Origin: CAYZFD01 sp964477735
Lineage (GTDB): Bacteria; Bacteroidota; Bacteroidia; Flavobacteriales; Flavobacteriaceae
Direction of reading: 5' to 3'
Assembly: GCA_964477735.1 (NCBI GenBank)
Contig: CAYZFD010000009.1
Coordinates: 1 to 49,057, forward strand
Length of the DNA: 49,057 bases
Both the position numbers and the translations under genes were made by a program. The notes below the pieces were generated by a model that did no database searches, had not been told where the DNA came from, and saw nothing but the letters and a program-made list of their open reading frames with translations. Positions 41,122-49,057 of this stretch are shown here, piece by piece (positions within the stretch are counted from its first letter, which is position 1; each line of letters starts with the position of its first letter).

Positions 41122-42012
41122 ATGAGTATTTTAAAAACATTAGAAGAAGAAGCCATATATATCCTTCGAGAAGTAGCAGGGCAATTTAATAAGCCTGCCC
41201 TGCTTTTTTCGGGTGGAAAAGACTCTTTGGTATTGGTGCATTTGGCTCAAAAAGCCTTTGCTCCAGCCCAGATTCCTTTCCCATTGGTGCACATAGACAC
41301 GGGACATAATTTCCCAGAAACCATTGCCTTTAGAGATGATTTGGTGAACAAATTAGGCCTGCAAATCATTGTGGGGTATGTGCAAGACGATATCGATGCT
41401 GGAAATGTAATTGAAGAAAAAGGTCGTTATGCCAGCCGCAACAGCCTGCAAACCACTACCCTACTAAACACCATCGAGAAGTTTAAATTTGATGCCTGTA
41501 TAGGTGGCGCACGACGAGACGAAGAAAAAGCAAGAGCCAAAGAACGAATTTTTTCCGTAAGAGATAGCTTCGGGCAGTGGAACGAAAAACTTCAACGCCC
41601 CGAACTTTTTGACATGCTAAATGGTCACATTCACAACGGAGAAAATGTAAGGGTATTTCCCATCAGCAACTGGACAGAACTCGATGTTTGGAACTATATC
41701 AAACAAGAAGACATTGAAATTCCTTCCATATATTTTTCACACCAGAGAACTGTTTTTAAACGAGACGGACAATGGATGCCTGTTTCTGATTTCATCCCCT
41801 TAAACACTCAAGATCAACCAACACGCAAACAAGTTCGCTTTAGGACTGTTGGAGATATGAGTTGCACGGCTGCCGTATTGTCGGAAGCTCGTCTTCTTGA
41901 TGATGTTATTGAGGAAATTCGACTTTCACAATTTTCAGAAAGAGGAGCAAGAATGGATGACAAACGCTCAGAAGGCGCCATGGAAGAACGCAAAAAAGTA
42001 GGTTATTTCTAA
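41122..42012 (+). CDS. cysD: Sulfate adenylyltransferase subunit 2
   Basis: ATP sulfurylase catalytic subunit of 296 aa that makes APS from sulfate and ATP together with CysN. The PP-motif is LFSGGKDSLVLVHLAQKAF. HIDTGHNFPETIAFRD, GGARRDEEKARAKERIFS and FPISNWTELDVWNYI are family motifs. The C-terminus RFRTVGDMSCTAAV ... RKKVGYF is standard. ATG 41122 starts MSILKTLEEEAIYILRE. The frame is open upstream into cysH, which I ignore. It follows cysH by 4 bases and precedes cysN by 11. Confidence 0.95.
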   Translation: MSILKTLEEEAIYILREVAGQFNKPALLFSGGKDSLVLVHLAQKAFAPAQIPFPLVHIDTGHNFPETIAFRDDLVNKLGLQIIVGYVQDDIDAGNVIEEKGRYASRNSLQTTTLLNTIEKFKFDACIGGARRDEEKARAKERIFSVRDSFGQWNEKLQRPELFDMLNGHIHNGENVRVFPISNWTELDVWNYIKQEDIEIPSIYFSHQRTVFKRDGQWMPVSDFIPLNTQDQPTRKQVRFRTVGDMSCTAAVLSEARLLDDVIEEIRLSQFSERGARMDDKRSEGAMEERKKVGYF

Positions 42013-42023
42013 ACAACTGACAA

Positions 42024-43271
42024 ATGGATATTTTACGCATAGCCACAGCAGGAAGTGTTGATGATGGCAAAAGTACACTCATCGGACGTTTACTCTACGA
42101 AACCAACGCCCTTAAGAAAGATCAACTCGAACACATCGAAAACAAAAGCCGAGCTAAAGGCTTCGACTATCTCGATTTTTCTTTAGCTACGGACGGATTG
42201 CTCACCGAACGCGCTCAAGGCATAACGATCGATGTGTCGAACATATTTTTTTCCACTCCAAATCGAAGGTTTATCATTGCAGACGCTCCTGGGCATATAG
42301 AATATACTAGAAATATGGTGACTGGTGCTTCTAATGCTCATGCTGCTATCATTTTACTCGATGCGCGAAAAGGAGTTGTTGAACAAACAAAAAGACATTT
42401 TTTCATCACCCAATTGCTGGGCATCAAACAAATTGTATTTACTGTTAACAAAATGGATCTTGTCCAGTATGACGCACAACGGTTTTTTGAAATTCAAAAG
42501 GAACTCGAAACCCTTGTGGATTCAAGTACAGAAAATAACCTTAAAGTTTTCTATGTGCCCCTGTCTGCACTTAAAGGCGATGGCATTGTGCAATTGTCAA
42601 ATAATATGGATTGGTATGAAGGACCAACATTGTTATCGGTGATTGAAAAGCTCTCATCAGAAAACCCAAAACACGACACCAACGTCTTGCAAGTACAATA
42701 CGTGATCAGACCACAAAAAGAGGCTTTTCACGACTATCGCGGTTTTGCCGGAAAAGTTCAATCGGGACAACTTTGTGTGGGTGATATTGTGCACACCTAC
42801 CCCACAAAACAATCGAGTCGCATAAAAAGAATTGAACGCTATGGGGAGGCCGTTGAACAGCTTTCTCAAGGTGAAAACGGCTCCATACTTTTAGAAGATG
42901 AAATCGATCTTTCTAGGGGGTCGGTTTTGGTTGGAGATCAAAATACTATAACCGAAAGTCGCAGCTTGAAAGCACAATTGTGTTGGTTGCAAAACGAAAC
43001 TTTACACCCAGGAAAACGCTATTGGCTGCAGTTAGGAATCCAAAAAACCCTTGTCAAAGTGCAACAAATTGACAGTAAAATAAACCTCAGCACATTCGAA
43101 TTTGAAAGCAGTCAAAAACTTGAATTAAACGATATTGGGACTGTAGTCATTCAAACCGCCTCAGCTGTCGTTTTTAAGAGTTATCAATCAAACAATAAAT
43201 TAGGTGCTTTCATTCTCATTGACGAACACACCAACAACACCGCTGGAGTCGGTTTTATTCAAACATCATGA
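42024..43271 (+). CDS. cysN: Sulfate adenylyltransferase subunit 1 (GTPase)
   Basis: EF-Tu-like GTPase of 415 aa that drives ATP sulfurylase. G1 is ATAGSVDDGKSTLIGRLLYE, switch I/G2 includes ERAQGITIDVS, G3 is IADAPGHIEYTRNM and G4 is VNKMDL. Domain II starts near QVQYVIRPQ. There is no C-terminal APS kinase (CysC) domain, so APS is probably the end product, matching an APS-type CysH. It overlaps the sulfite reductase start as ATGA. Confidence 0.95.
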   Translation: MDILRIATAGSVDDGKSTLIGRLLYETNALKKDQLEHIENKSRAKGFDYLDFSLATDGLLTERAQGITIDVSNIFFSTPNRRFIIADAPGHIEYTRNMVTGASNAHAAIILLDARKGVVEQTKRHFFITQLLGIKQIVFTVNKMDLVQYDAQRFFEIQKELETLVDSSTENNLKVFYVPLSALKGDGIVQLSNNMDWYEGPTLLSVIEKLSSENPKHDTNVLQVQYVIRPQKEAFHDYRGFAGKVQSGQLCVGDIVHTYPTKQSSRIKRIERYGEAVEQLSQGENGSILLEDEIDLSRGSVLVGDQNTITESRSLKAQLCWLQNETLHPGKRYWLQLGIQKTLVKVQQIDSKINLSTFEFESSQKLELNDIGTVVIQTASAVVFKSYQSNNKLGAFILIDEHTNNTAGVGFIQTS

Positions 43272-45340
43272 AAAGTTTTCGAACAGAGATAGAAAATCCT
43301 GTTGTGGAGCAGGATATCATAGAATTGGAACGTAAAATATTTCAATTCAAAAACAACGAAATTGACGAAGAAAGATTCAGAAGTTTAAGATTGGCAAGAG
43401 GCGTTTATGGACAAAGGCAACAAGGCGTGCAAATGATTCGCATTAAATTGCCCTACGGTAAAATTTCAGCCCCGCAACTTCGACGCATTGCTGCTGTTTC
43501 CGACGAATATTCGAACGGGAATTTACACATCACCACCCGACAAGACATTCAAATTCATCATGTTTCCCTCGACAGAACCCCCGAACTTTGGGCCGAACTC
43601 GAAAAAGACCAAATCACCCTAAGAGAAGCCTGTGGAAACACGGTTAGAAACGTAACCGCCTCCGTAATGGCCGGTGCTGACCCAGCGGAAGCTTTTGACG
43701 TGAGCCCTTATGCTGCAGCATTTTTCGAATATTTTTTAAGAAACCCTATTTGTCAAGACATGGGTCGTAAATTTAAAGTGGCGTTTTCGAGTTCAGCAAA
43801 AGATGATGCCTTTAGCTTTGTTCACGATCTAGGTTTTATGCCTTCAATTAAGCAAGGAATTAGGGGTTTTAAAGTGGTTCTAGGGGGTGGTATTGGTGCT
43901 CAACCCAGACAAGCCGATGTGGTTTATGAACACCTACCCACCGACCAACTTATTCCTTTTAGCGAAGCAGTTATTCGAGTTTTTGACCGATACGGCGAGC
44001 GCAATCGTCGAAACAAAGCTCGCTTAAAGTTTTTGGTAAAAGAAGTAGGAATTGACCAATTTTTGGAATGGGTTTCGGCCACCCAAACAGCACTTCCCTA
44101 CTCCAACTATCCTATTGAAATTCCTGTTTTTTCTATAAAAGAAACCGCTCTGTATAAACCCGAAAAGGAACCCGAAAACTTCCAATACAAACGTTGGGTT
44201 AACACCAATGTCAAGACACAAAAGCAAGACCAATATGCTGCAGTTGGCTTGGCGATTGAAACGGGAGATTTCTCAAGTGAAACTGCCCGAAAACTAGCGG
44301 CTATCATGGAAGTTTTTTGTGGGGAAGACGCCAGACTTACAGTGGGTCAGAGCTTATTACTTCGCAGTGTTCGACAAGAAAACTTACCTGCTCTCTATGA
44401 AGCTTTGTCGTCGATAGGACTTGCTCGAGTTGGATTCCATAAAATCAATGATATCGTGGCTTGCCCAGGTACAGATACTTGTAATTTGGGTATTGCCAGC
44501 AGCATGGGATTGGCCAAAAAACTTAATCAAGTAATCGAAAATGAATTTGAAGACCTTATCTCTGAAACGCAAATAGACATAAAGATTAGTGGCTGTATGA
44601 ATGCCTGTGGTCAGCATACCTTAGCCAACATTGGTTTTCAGGGCATGACCATCAAAGCCGATGGAAAAGTCGCTCCAGCCACCCAGCTATTACTTGGTGG
44701 TGGCAGCTTAGGTCGAGGACAAGGAAGATTTGCAGATAAGATACTAAAAGTTCCTGCGAAGCGAACACCTGATGTTTTGCGTTGGATTTTAAATGATTTT
44801 AAAAATTTTAGTGAATCTGAGGAAAATTTCAATTCATATTATGATCGGAAATCAGCAGATTATTTCTACCAAAATCTGAAACATTTTGGGGAAACTGAAG
44901 CGCTAAATCCTTCAGATTTCATTGATTGGGGTAATGAAGACCCCTATGAAAAGGCTATCGGGATTGGTGAATGTGCTGGTGTTACCATAGACCTGGTCCA
45001 AACGCTCTTGGTTGACGCTGAAGAGCAACTTCAAAATGCAGGTCATAATTTAGATCAAAATGCATGGACCGAGAGTATTTATCTTTCCTATGCTGGTGGC
45101 ATACGTGCTGCGAAAGCACTGTTGACCTCAAAAAATGCCACAATAAATACCCATGAATCCATCATTGTTTCTTTTGACACGCACTTTCCAACATTTTCAA
45201 AATCGACAGGAAAAAAATTCAGTGATGTCATAAAACAAATAGAGCAAAACAAACCTTCAAAAAACTTTGCTTTGCACTATTTCGATCAGGTCAAAACAAC
45301 AATTGAATGGATCAAAACACATGCACATGAAAGCAACTAA
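43268..45340 (+). CDS. Siroheme sulfite/nitrite reductase with C-terminal HEPN-like domain
   Basis: A 690-aa hemoprotein reductase, likely reducing sulfite to sulfide given its place in the operon. Two ferredoxin-like/siroheme repeats: LHITTRQDIQIHHV (90s) with NTVRNVTASVMAG, and the 4Fe-4S ligands C399, C405 (CPGTDTCNLG) and C443, C447 (SGCMNACGQH). After about residue 560 comes a helical tail (VTIDLVQTLLVDAEEQLQNAG..., YAGGIRAAKALL, KTTIEWIKTH) resembling a HEPN domain, known to me as a feature of Bacteroidota sulfite reductases. Ferredoxin is the likely donor. It follows cysN and overlaps cobA. Nitrite cannot be excluded as a substrate. Confidence 0.9.
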   Translation: MKSFRTEIENPVVEQDIIELERKIFQFKNNEIDEERFRSLRLARGVYGQRQQGVQMIRIKLPYGKISAPQLRRIAAVSDEYSNGNLHITTRQDIQIHHVSLDRTPELWAELEKDQITLREACGNTVRNVTASVMAGADPAEAFDVSPYAAAFFEYFLRNPICQDMGRKFKVAFSSSAKDDAFSFVHDLGFMPSIKQGIRGFKVVLGGGIGAQPRQADVVYEHLPTDQLIPFSEAVIRVFDRYGERNRRNKARLKFLVKEVGIDQFLEWVSATQTALPYSNYPIEIPVFSIKETALYKPEKEPENFQYKRWVNTNVKTQKQDQYAAVGLAIETGDFSSETARKLAAIMEVFCGEDARLTVGQSLLLRSVRQENLPALYEALSSIGLARVGFHKINDIVACPGTDTCNLGIASSMGLAKKLNQVIENEFEDLISETQIDIKISGCMNACGQHTLANIGFQGMTIKADGKVAPATQLLLGGGSLGRGQGRFADKILKVPAKRTPDVLRWILNDFKNFSESEENFNSYYDRKSADYFYQNLKHFGETEALNPSDFIDWGNEDPYEKAIGIGECAGVTIDLVQTLLVDAEEQLQNAGHNLDQNAWTESIYLSYAGGIRAAKALLTSKNATINTHESIIVSFDTHFPTFSKSTGKKFSDVIKQIEQNKPSKNFALHYFDQVKTTIEWIKTHAHESN

Positions 45341-46091
45341 CGGCCATATTTCTTTGGTGGGAGCAGGACCTGGTGATCCTGAACTCATCACCCTAAAAGG
45401 CGTGCAGGCGCTACAACAATCTGAGGTTGTATTTTATGATGCCTTGGTTAACGAAGCTTTGCTTGAGCATGCACAACAAGCCGTTAAATATTTTGTAGGT
45501 AAAAGAGGTGGTGAAAGAAGTTTTCCGCAAGAGGATATAAATCAATTGCTGGTGAATACTGCTCTAGAAGGAAAACGTGTAGTGCGACTAAAAGGTGGAG
45601 ATGTTTCGGTATTTGCTCGAGCCGCAGAAGAATTGCAATACATCCAATTATTCAACATCCCAACAGTAGTAATCCCTGGAATTTCATGCTATTCAGGTAT
45701 TGCTGCTCAACACCAAGTGCCACTCACCAAACGCTGTGAATTTGAGAGTTTTTGGGTGACAACAGGACACACCTGCAAAGGAACTATTTCAAAAGATATG
45801 GATTTGGCAGCACAATCTTCGGCAACAGTAGTCATTTTGATGGGCATGCAAAAATTGATCGAAATTGTAGAGGTTTTTAAAAAATATAAGCCATGCAAAT
45901 ATCCTCTTGCTATTGTGCAGCATGGAACAACTCCGCAAGAACGCTCAATTGTTGGAAATTTGTCCAACATTGTAGAATTGGTTCATGAACACCGTATCGG
46001 CAGCCCAGCAGTGATTTTTATTGGTGAGGCTGCTATTGATCCCACCACTACCTATAAAAACCTTCAAGCCGAAGCTGCTTTGACCATGTAA
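45327..46091 (+). CDS. cobA: Uroporphyrinogen-III C-methyltransferase (SUMT)
   Basis: Makes precorrin-2 from uroporphyrinogen III with two SAM, 254 aa from ATG 45327. Motifs: SLVGAGPGDPELITLKG, VVRLKGGDVSVFARAAEE, VIPGISCYSGIAA and LPLAIVQHGTTPQERSIVG-like (PLAIVQHGTTPQERSIV). This is the siroheme branch enzyme, supplying the cofactor for the sulfite reductase next door. An ATG at 45321 is equally possible; both overlap the end of the reductase gene (14-20 bp). No other cobalamin genes are present, so a siroheme role is favoured over B12. Confidence 0.93.
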   Translation: MKATNGHISLVGAGPGDPELITLKGVQALQQSEVVFYDALVNEALLEHAQQAVKYFVGKRGGERSFPQEDINQLLVNTALEGKRVVRLKGGDVSVFARAAEELQYIQLFNIPTVVIPGISCYSGIAAQHQVPLTKRCEFESFWVTTGHTCKGTISKDMDLAAQSSATVVILMGMQKLIEIVEVFKKYKPCKYPLAIVQHGTTPQERSIVGNLSNIVELVHEHRIGSPAVIFIGEAAIDPTTTYKNLQAEAALTM

Positions 46092-46664
46092 ATGATGAAA
46101 AACGAACTCTATCCTATTTTTTTAAAAACCAATCAGCTTCATATTTTAGTCGTTGGCGGAGGTGAAGTGGCCTTAGAAAAACTATCATTTTTACTAAAAT
46201 CCAGCCCAAATGCTGTAGTAAAAGTGCTCAGTCCATGGTTAAGACCCAAAACAAAGGCGTTTATGCAATCTAAGCATATAGCGCATGTCAAAGCCGAGTA
46301 CCATTGTTCGTTTTTAAATGGACACCACATGGTGATTGCCACGACAGATAAGCCAGAAGTGAACAAACAAGTTTTTGAGGATTGTAGAGCAAAGCAGATT
46401 TTGGTTAATGTGGCCGACAACCCGCCATTGTGTGATTTTTATATGGGAGGCATTGTGAGCAAAGGCCACCTCAAAATTGCCATTTCAACCAATGGCCAAT
46501 CGCCAACCATGGCCAAACGGCTTCGTCAATGGCTAGAAGACCTCATTCCTGACGAAACAGACCAATTGTTGGAACAACTCCACGCTTACCGCAAAACCCT
46601 CAAAGGAGATTTTCAACAAAAAATTTCCCATCTCAATCAACTCACAAAATCATTAATAGAGTAA
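46092..46664 (+). CDS. Precorrin-2 dehydrogenase / sirohydrochlorin ferrochelatase
   Basis: A 190-aa Met8/CysG-N type enzyme that oxidises precorrin-2 with NAD and inserts iron to give siroheme. The NAD site is ILVVGGGEVALEKLSFLL. NVADNPPLCDFYMGG carries the catalytic Asp region, and KIAISTNGQSPTMAKRLR is the conserved stretch that follows. In E. coli these two activities and SUMT form one CysG protein; here they are two adjacent genes (no gap after the cobA stop). Two ATGs in tandem start the gene. Confidence 0.92.
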   Translation: MMKNELYPIFLKTNQLHILVVGGGEVALEKLSFLLKSSPNAVVKVLSPWLRPKTKAFMQSKHIAHVKAEYHCSFLNGHHMVIATTDKPEVNKQVFEDCRAKQILVNVADNPPLCDFYMGGIVSKGHLKIAISTNGQSPTMAKRLRQWLEDLIPDETDQLLEQLHAYRKTLKGDFQQKISHLNQLTKSLIE

Positions 46665-46665
46665 C

Positions 46666-47694
46666 ATGATAAAAACAGACATCATCATTATCGGTGCTGG
46701 CCCTGTGGGCCTTTTCACCGTTTTCGAAGCAGGGCTTATGAAACTGCATTGTCATCTCATTGATGCTTTGCCTCAAGCTGGAGGGCAATTGACCGAAATA
46801 TATCCCAAAAAACCCATCTATGATATTCCAGGGTTTCCGTCTGTTTTGGCAGGAGATTTGGTAGAGAATTTAATGGAGCAAGCTGCCCCCTTTAATCCAG
46901 GTTTTACACTTGGTGAAAGAGCAGAAACCATCGAAAAAACCGAAGATGGTCAATTCATTGTACGCACCAACCTGAACACCCTACACCAAGCACCTGTGGT
47001 CATTATTGCTGGAGGCTTAGGGAGTTTTGAACCTCGACGACCAATTATTGAAAATATTGAAGAATTCGAACAAAAAGGCGTTTATTATATGGTTAAAAAT
47101 CCTCATGATTTTATCAATAAGTCACTCGTCATTTCTGGGGGTGGTGATTCTGCACTCGACTGGGCCATTTATTTTGCAGAAAGACAACAGAATCCCATTA
47201 CTTTGGTGCACAGAAGCGAACAATTTAGGGCACACAAGGATTCAGTAGAGAAAGTGTACCAATTACAAGCCGACGGAAAAATCATACTCTACACACATGC
47301 AGAAGTTGTGGCACTGCAAGGCGACCATCAACTCAACCAAGTGGGGATAAAAACCGAGGGGAATTTAAAGTGGGTTCCAACAGACTGCTGGCTGCCCCTT
47401 TTTGGTCTGTCACCCAAGCTTGGTCCCATAGGAGATTGGGGGTTAGATATTCACAAAAACGCCCTAGTCGTCAACACTTTCGATTACCAGACCAATCGAG
47501 CAGGAATTTTTGCTGTTGGGGACGTCAATCACTATGAGGGTAAACTTAAGCTTATACTTTGTGGTTTTCATGAAGCTACTTTGGCTGTGCAATCGGCCTA
47601 TAAAATTGTGCATCCCGACAAGCGTTTCACCATGAAATACACCACCGTTCAAGGCGTACAAGGTTTTGAACAAAAGGAAAGCGTGTTGGTTTAA
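46666..47694 (+). CDS. Ferredoxin-NADP reductase (thioredoxin reductase-like type)
   Basis: A 342-aa FAD/NADPH oxidoreductase. The FAD site is DIIIIGAGPVGLFTVFEAG, then PQAGGQLTEIYPKKPIYDIPGFP. The NADPH domain has ISGGGDSALDWAIYF and HRSEQFRAHKDSV (phosphate-binding Arg). The second FAD motif is GIFAVGDVNHYEGKLKLI. It lacks the CxxC of thioredoxin reductase, and this family transfers electrons to ferredoxin. It lies one base after the siroheme gene with a ferredoxin gene directly behind, so it probably feeds electrons to the sulfite reductase. Confidence 0.9.
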   Translation: MIKTDIIIIGAGPVGLFTVFEAGLMKLHCHLIDALPQAGGQLTEIYPKKPIYDIPGFPSVLAGDLVENLMEQAAPFNPGFTLGERAETIEKTEDGQFIVRTNLNTLHQAPVVIIAGGLGSFEPRRPIIENIEEFEQKGVYYMVKNPHDFINKSLVISGGGDSALDWAIYFAERQQNPITLVHRSEQFRAHKDSVEKVYQLQADGKIILYTHAEVVALQGDHQLNQVGIKTEGNLKWVPTDCWLPLFGLSPKLGPIGDWGLDIHKNALVVNTFDYQTNRAGIFAVGDVNHYEGKLKLILCGFHEATLAVQSAYKIVHPDKRFTMKYTTVQGVQGFEQKESVLV

Positions 47695-47696
47695 AC

Positions 47697-47704
47697 TATA
47701 TTTG
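47697..47704 (+). promoter_or_regulatory. -7 box before the ferredoxin gene
   Basis: TATATTTG, an exact TAnnTTTG match, beginning 2 bases after the reductase stop and ending 17 bases before the ATG at 47722. The ferredoxin could be expressed on its own as well as with the operon. No -33 TTG at the usual distance. Confidence 0.45.
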
Positions 47705-47721
47705 CAATGATTTTTTAAAAC

Positions 47722-48045
47722 ATGAGTGATATTTTAATTACTGTCATAGACCGAAACGGTGAACGTCACGAATTGTGGGCACCAACAGATATGAACATGA
47801 ACCTAATGGAAGTGTGTAAAAGTTATGAACTTCCTGTTGAGGGCACTTGTGGCGGCATGGCCATGTGTGCCTCTTGTCAGGTGTATGTTCTCAACGACAA
47901 ACCTGTAGGTCAAAGAAATGAAGACGAAGAAGCCATGTTATCGGAAGCCTTTTTTGTGCAAGATAATTCACGTTTAGGTTGCCAAATCCCTATCACAGAA
48001 GCATTAAATGGTCTTGAAGTTGCTTTAGCACCCGAAAGCAATTAG
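47722..48045 (+). CDS. 2Fe-2S ferredoxin, adrenodoxin type
   Basis: A 107-aa electron carrier. Cluster ligands are C43, C49 and C52 (GTCGGMAMCASCQVY) and C87 (RLGCQI), the vertebrate-type pattern with 5-2-n spacing. Upstream of the cluster are a basic/acidic N-terminal beta sheet (ITVIDRNGERHELWAP) and the helix MNLMEVCKSYELPVEG. A likely electron route is NADPH to the adjacent reductase, this ferredoxin and then the sulfite reductase, which is inference from gene order. The stop shares TTAG with the convergent hydrolase gene. Confidence 0.92.
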   Translation: MSDILITVIDRNGERHELWAPTDMNMNLMEVCKSYELPVEGTCGGMAMCASCQVYVLNDKPVGQRNEDEEAMLSEAFFVQDNSRLGCQIPITEALNGLEVALAPESN

Positions 48046-49052
48046 TTGTTTTGTTGACTTAAAAAGGCGCGGCTTCTTAAAAGTGCGTTCTGACGAATAT
48101 CTTCCCAAAACAAGTTGATGTCGGCAAAATGATAGTTTTTAAGGAAAGAAAACCAAAAGCGCTTGGGTACCTTTGGCAACGAAACCCACAACATGCCGTC
48201 GATTTTCTCAACGGTTAGGCTTTGAGGGTAAATTTGTCCATTAGAATAATACACTCCCTTGTGATCAATATAGTTTGAAGTAGTTGCTCCATCCCAAGTG
48301 ATGGGGTTTGAAGTTACCCCCCCTTTAAACCACGATTGATATTTTTTTGGTAAATGTCCTTTTTTGTAGCTGTTCCAAGACACATACCCCCCTATTTCAT
48401 CGGGGGTTTGCATAGGTTTTATGTAGTTAAATTCAGATTCCAAAATTCGGGCACCAATCAAATAAGCCGCCACCAATTGTTTTTGCAAAGGCTTACCATC
48501 AAAAAACTCTCGCAACAATCGCTTGGCATGGCCAGAGCCTTGACTGTGAGAGGCAATAATAATGGGACGTTGATGGTTATATGACTTTAAATAGGTTTCG
48601 AATGCAGATCTCACATCCTCATAGGCCAAATCAAAAGCCTGTAGGCCTCCCTGTTGGGTATAGGGTTCAGTATAAACCCGTATGTGTGCCTGGCGATAGA
48701 AAGGCACAAATAAACGCCCTACTCCTGCCCAGGCCGAAGCTTGAAATTTCACAGGACTGTTGAGGACTTCTGTTCTAACTTTAGGCTGGGTGATATCGGC
48801 ATTCCAACTCGGATTTTTCTTATCTAACAGCAGGGTTGGATACACATAAAACACATCAACCTCTTCTTCAGGTTCAAATTGTTGCAGAATTTCTGTGGGT
48901 TGATTGGGGTGTACGGCCCACGCCTCGAGCTTATTGTAATCGGGTTTTGGAGGATGTTTGGCAGTAGAAAACTGTTGGGTAGCAAATTTACTGCTACATG
49001 AAAAAAGCTGAAAACCAAACAAAATGCCGACCATGATCCAAGTATTTTTCAT
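48042..49052 (-). CDS. DUF3089 alpha/beta-hydrolase lipoprotein
   Basis: A 336-aa lipoprotein; the signal peptide ends at LFSC (Cys19). The body is a DUF3089 hydrolase: VDVFYVYPTLLLD near residue 65, WAGVGRLFVPFYRQAHIRVYT, DLAYEDVRSAFETYLKSY and the nucleophile elbow ASHSQGSGHAKRLL (GxSxG-like SHSQG). ISWN is replaced by VSWNSYKKG. Family members look like serine esterases or lipases; the natural substrate is unknown. It ends the window on the minus strand with only 5 bases upstream of its ATG, so its promoter is not in view. Confidence 0.85.
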   Translation of the reverse strand: MKNTWIMVGILFGFQLFSCSSKFATQQFSTAKHPPKPDYNKLEAWAVHPNQPTEILQQFEPEEEVDVFYVYPTLLLDKKNPSWNADITQPKVRTEVLNSPVKFQASAWAGVGRLFVPFYRQAHIRVYTEPYTQQGGLQAFDLAYEDVRSAFETYLKSYNHQRPIIIASHSQGSGHAKRLLREFFDGKPLQKQLVAAYLIGARILESEFNYIKPMQTPDEIGGYVSWNSYKKGHLPKKYQSWFKGGVTSNPITWDGATTSNYIDHKGVYYSNGQIYPQSLTVEKIDGMLWVSLPKVPKRFWFSFLKNYHFADINLFWEDIRQNALLRSRAFLSQQNN

Positions 49053-49057
49053 TTTAA

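Noticed and set aside
46666..47694. Thioredoxin reductase
   Set aside because: No CxxC redox motif in the NADPH domain; the neighbouring ferredoxin and overall motifs fit ferredoxin-NADP reductase.
1..49057. CRISPR arrays, tRNA or rRNA genes, insertion sequences, prophage
   Set aside because: No regularly spaced repeats, cloverleaf, rRNA stretches, transposase or integrase were seen on either strand.

Overview
The window reads as a chromosomal segment of a Bacteroidota bacterium, most likely class Flavobacteriia. The case rests on several traits: a fused LpxC/FabZ protein, a fused alpha/beta 2-oxoacid dehydrogenase E1, a PorX-type response regulator with a PglZ domain (the regulator of type IX secretion), a HEPN-tailed sulfite reductase, AT-rich DNA, and repeated TAnnTTTG -7 promoter boxes placed only 4 to 25 bases before start codons. 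Two runs of exactly 100 N show that it is a scaffold of draft contigs, possibly from a metagenome. No rRNA, tRNA, CRISPR array, insertion sequence or prophage was seen. No stretch longer than 300 bases lacks a gene.

Layout. 1-8.4 kb: fused E1, holA, an orphan HsdR-N-like nuclease domain with a glycosyltransferase, an OmpA lipoprotein, a family 18 glycosidase lipoprotein and two conserved unknowns. 8.4-15.2 kb: a complete histidine operon on the minus strand (hisG-D-C-B-H-A-F-IE) with a ribosome-stalling attenuator in front of it; hisC contains a real assembly gap. 15.3-16.5 kb: an inner-membrane OmpA-like protein and a membrane-anchored helix-hairpin-helix protein. 16.5-24 kb: a minus-strand group with an HD phosphohydrolase, lpxD, lpxC/fabZ, lpxA, efp, sucD, fabG and an SPFH protein. 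24-28.7 kb: porX, tsaE, a DUF4258-like protein, proline dehydrogenase and aroB. 28.7-34.9 kb: ppc (split by a false gap), an Lrp regulator, an M14 carboxypeptidase, an XRE regulator with phased operators, a lipoprotein and TerC. 34.9-39.5 kb: topoisomerase IV (parC, parE). 39.6-48 kb: an Rrf2 regulator divergent from a sulfate assimilation operon (DUF2061, APS reductase, cysD, cysN, sulfite reductase, SUMT, siroheme synthase, ferredoxin-NADP reductase) followed by a ferredoxin. 48-49 kb: a DUF3089 hydrolase.

How the genes work together. The his operon encodes every step from PRPP and ATP to histidine and appears to be controlled by translation of a 17-residue leader peptide with three His codons. 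The sulfur operon encodes sulfate activation, direct APS reduction, sulfite reduction, the siroheme that the reductase needs and probably its electron donors. Its control probably runs through the divergent Rrf2 protein, whose likely operator covers the -33 regions of both promoters. The lpx genes make the first lipid A intermediates.

The strongest regulatory observations are the his attenuator (15052-15158), the 24-bp-phased palindromes before the XRE gene (33140-33199) and the Rrf2/cys inverted repeat (40081-40107). The window looks mainly like core metabolism. No clearly new multi-gene system was found; the best leads are these control regions and a few family-level protein oddities.
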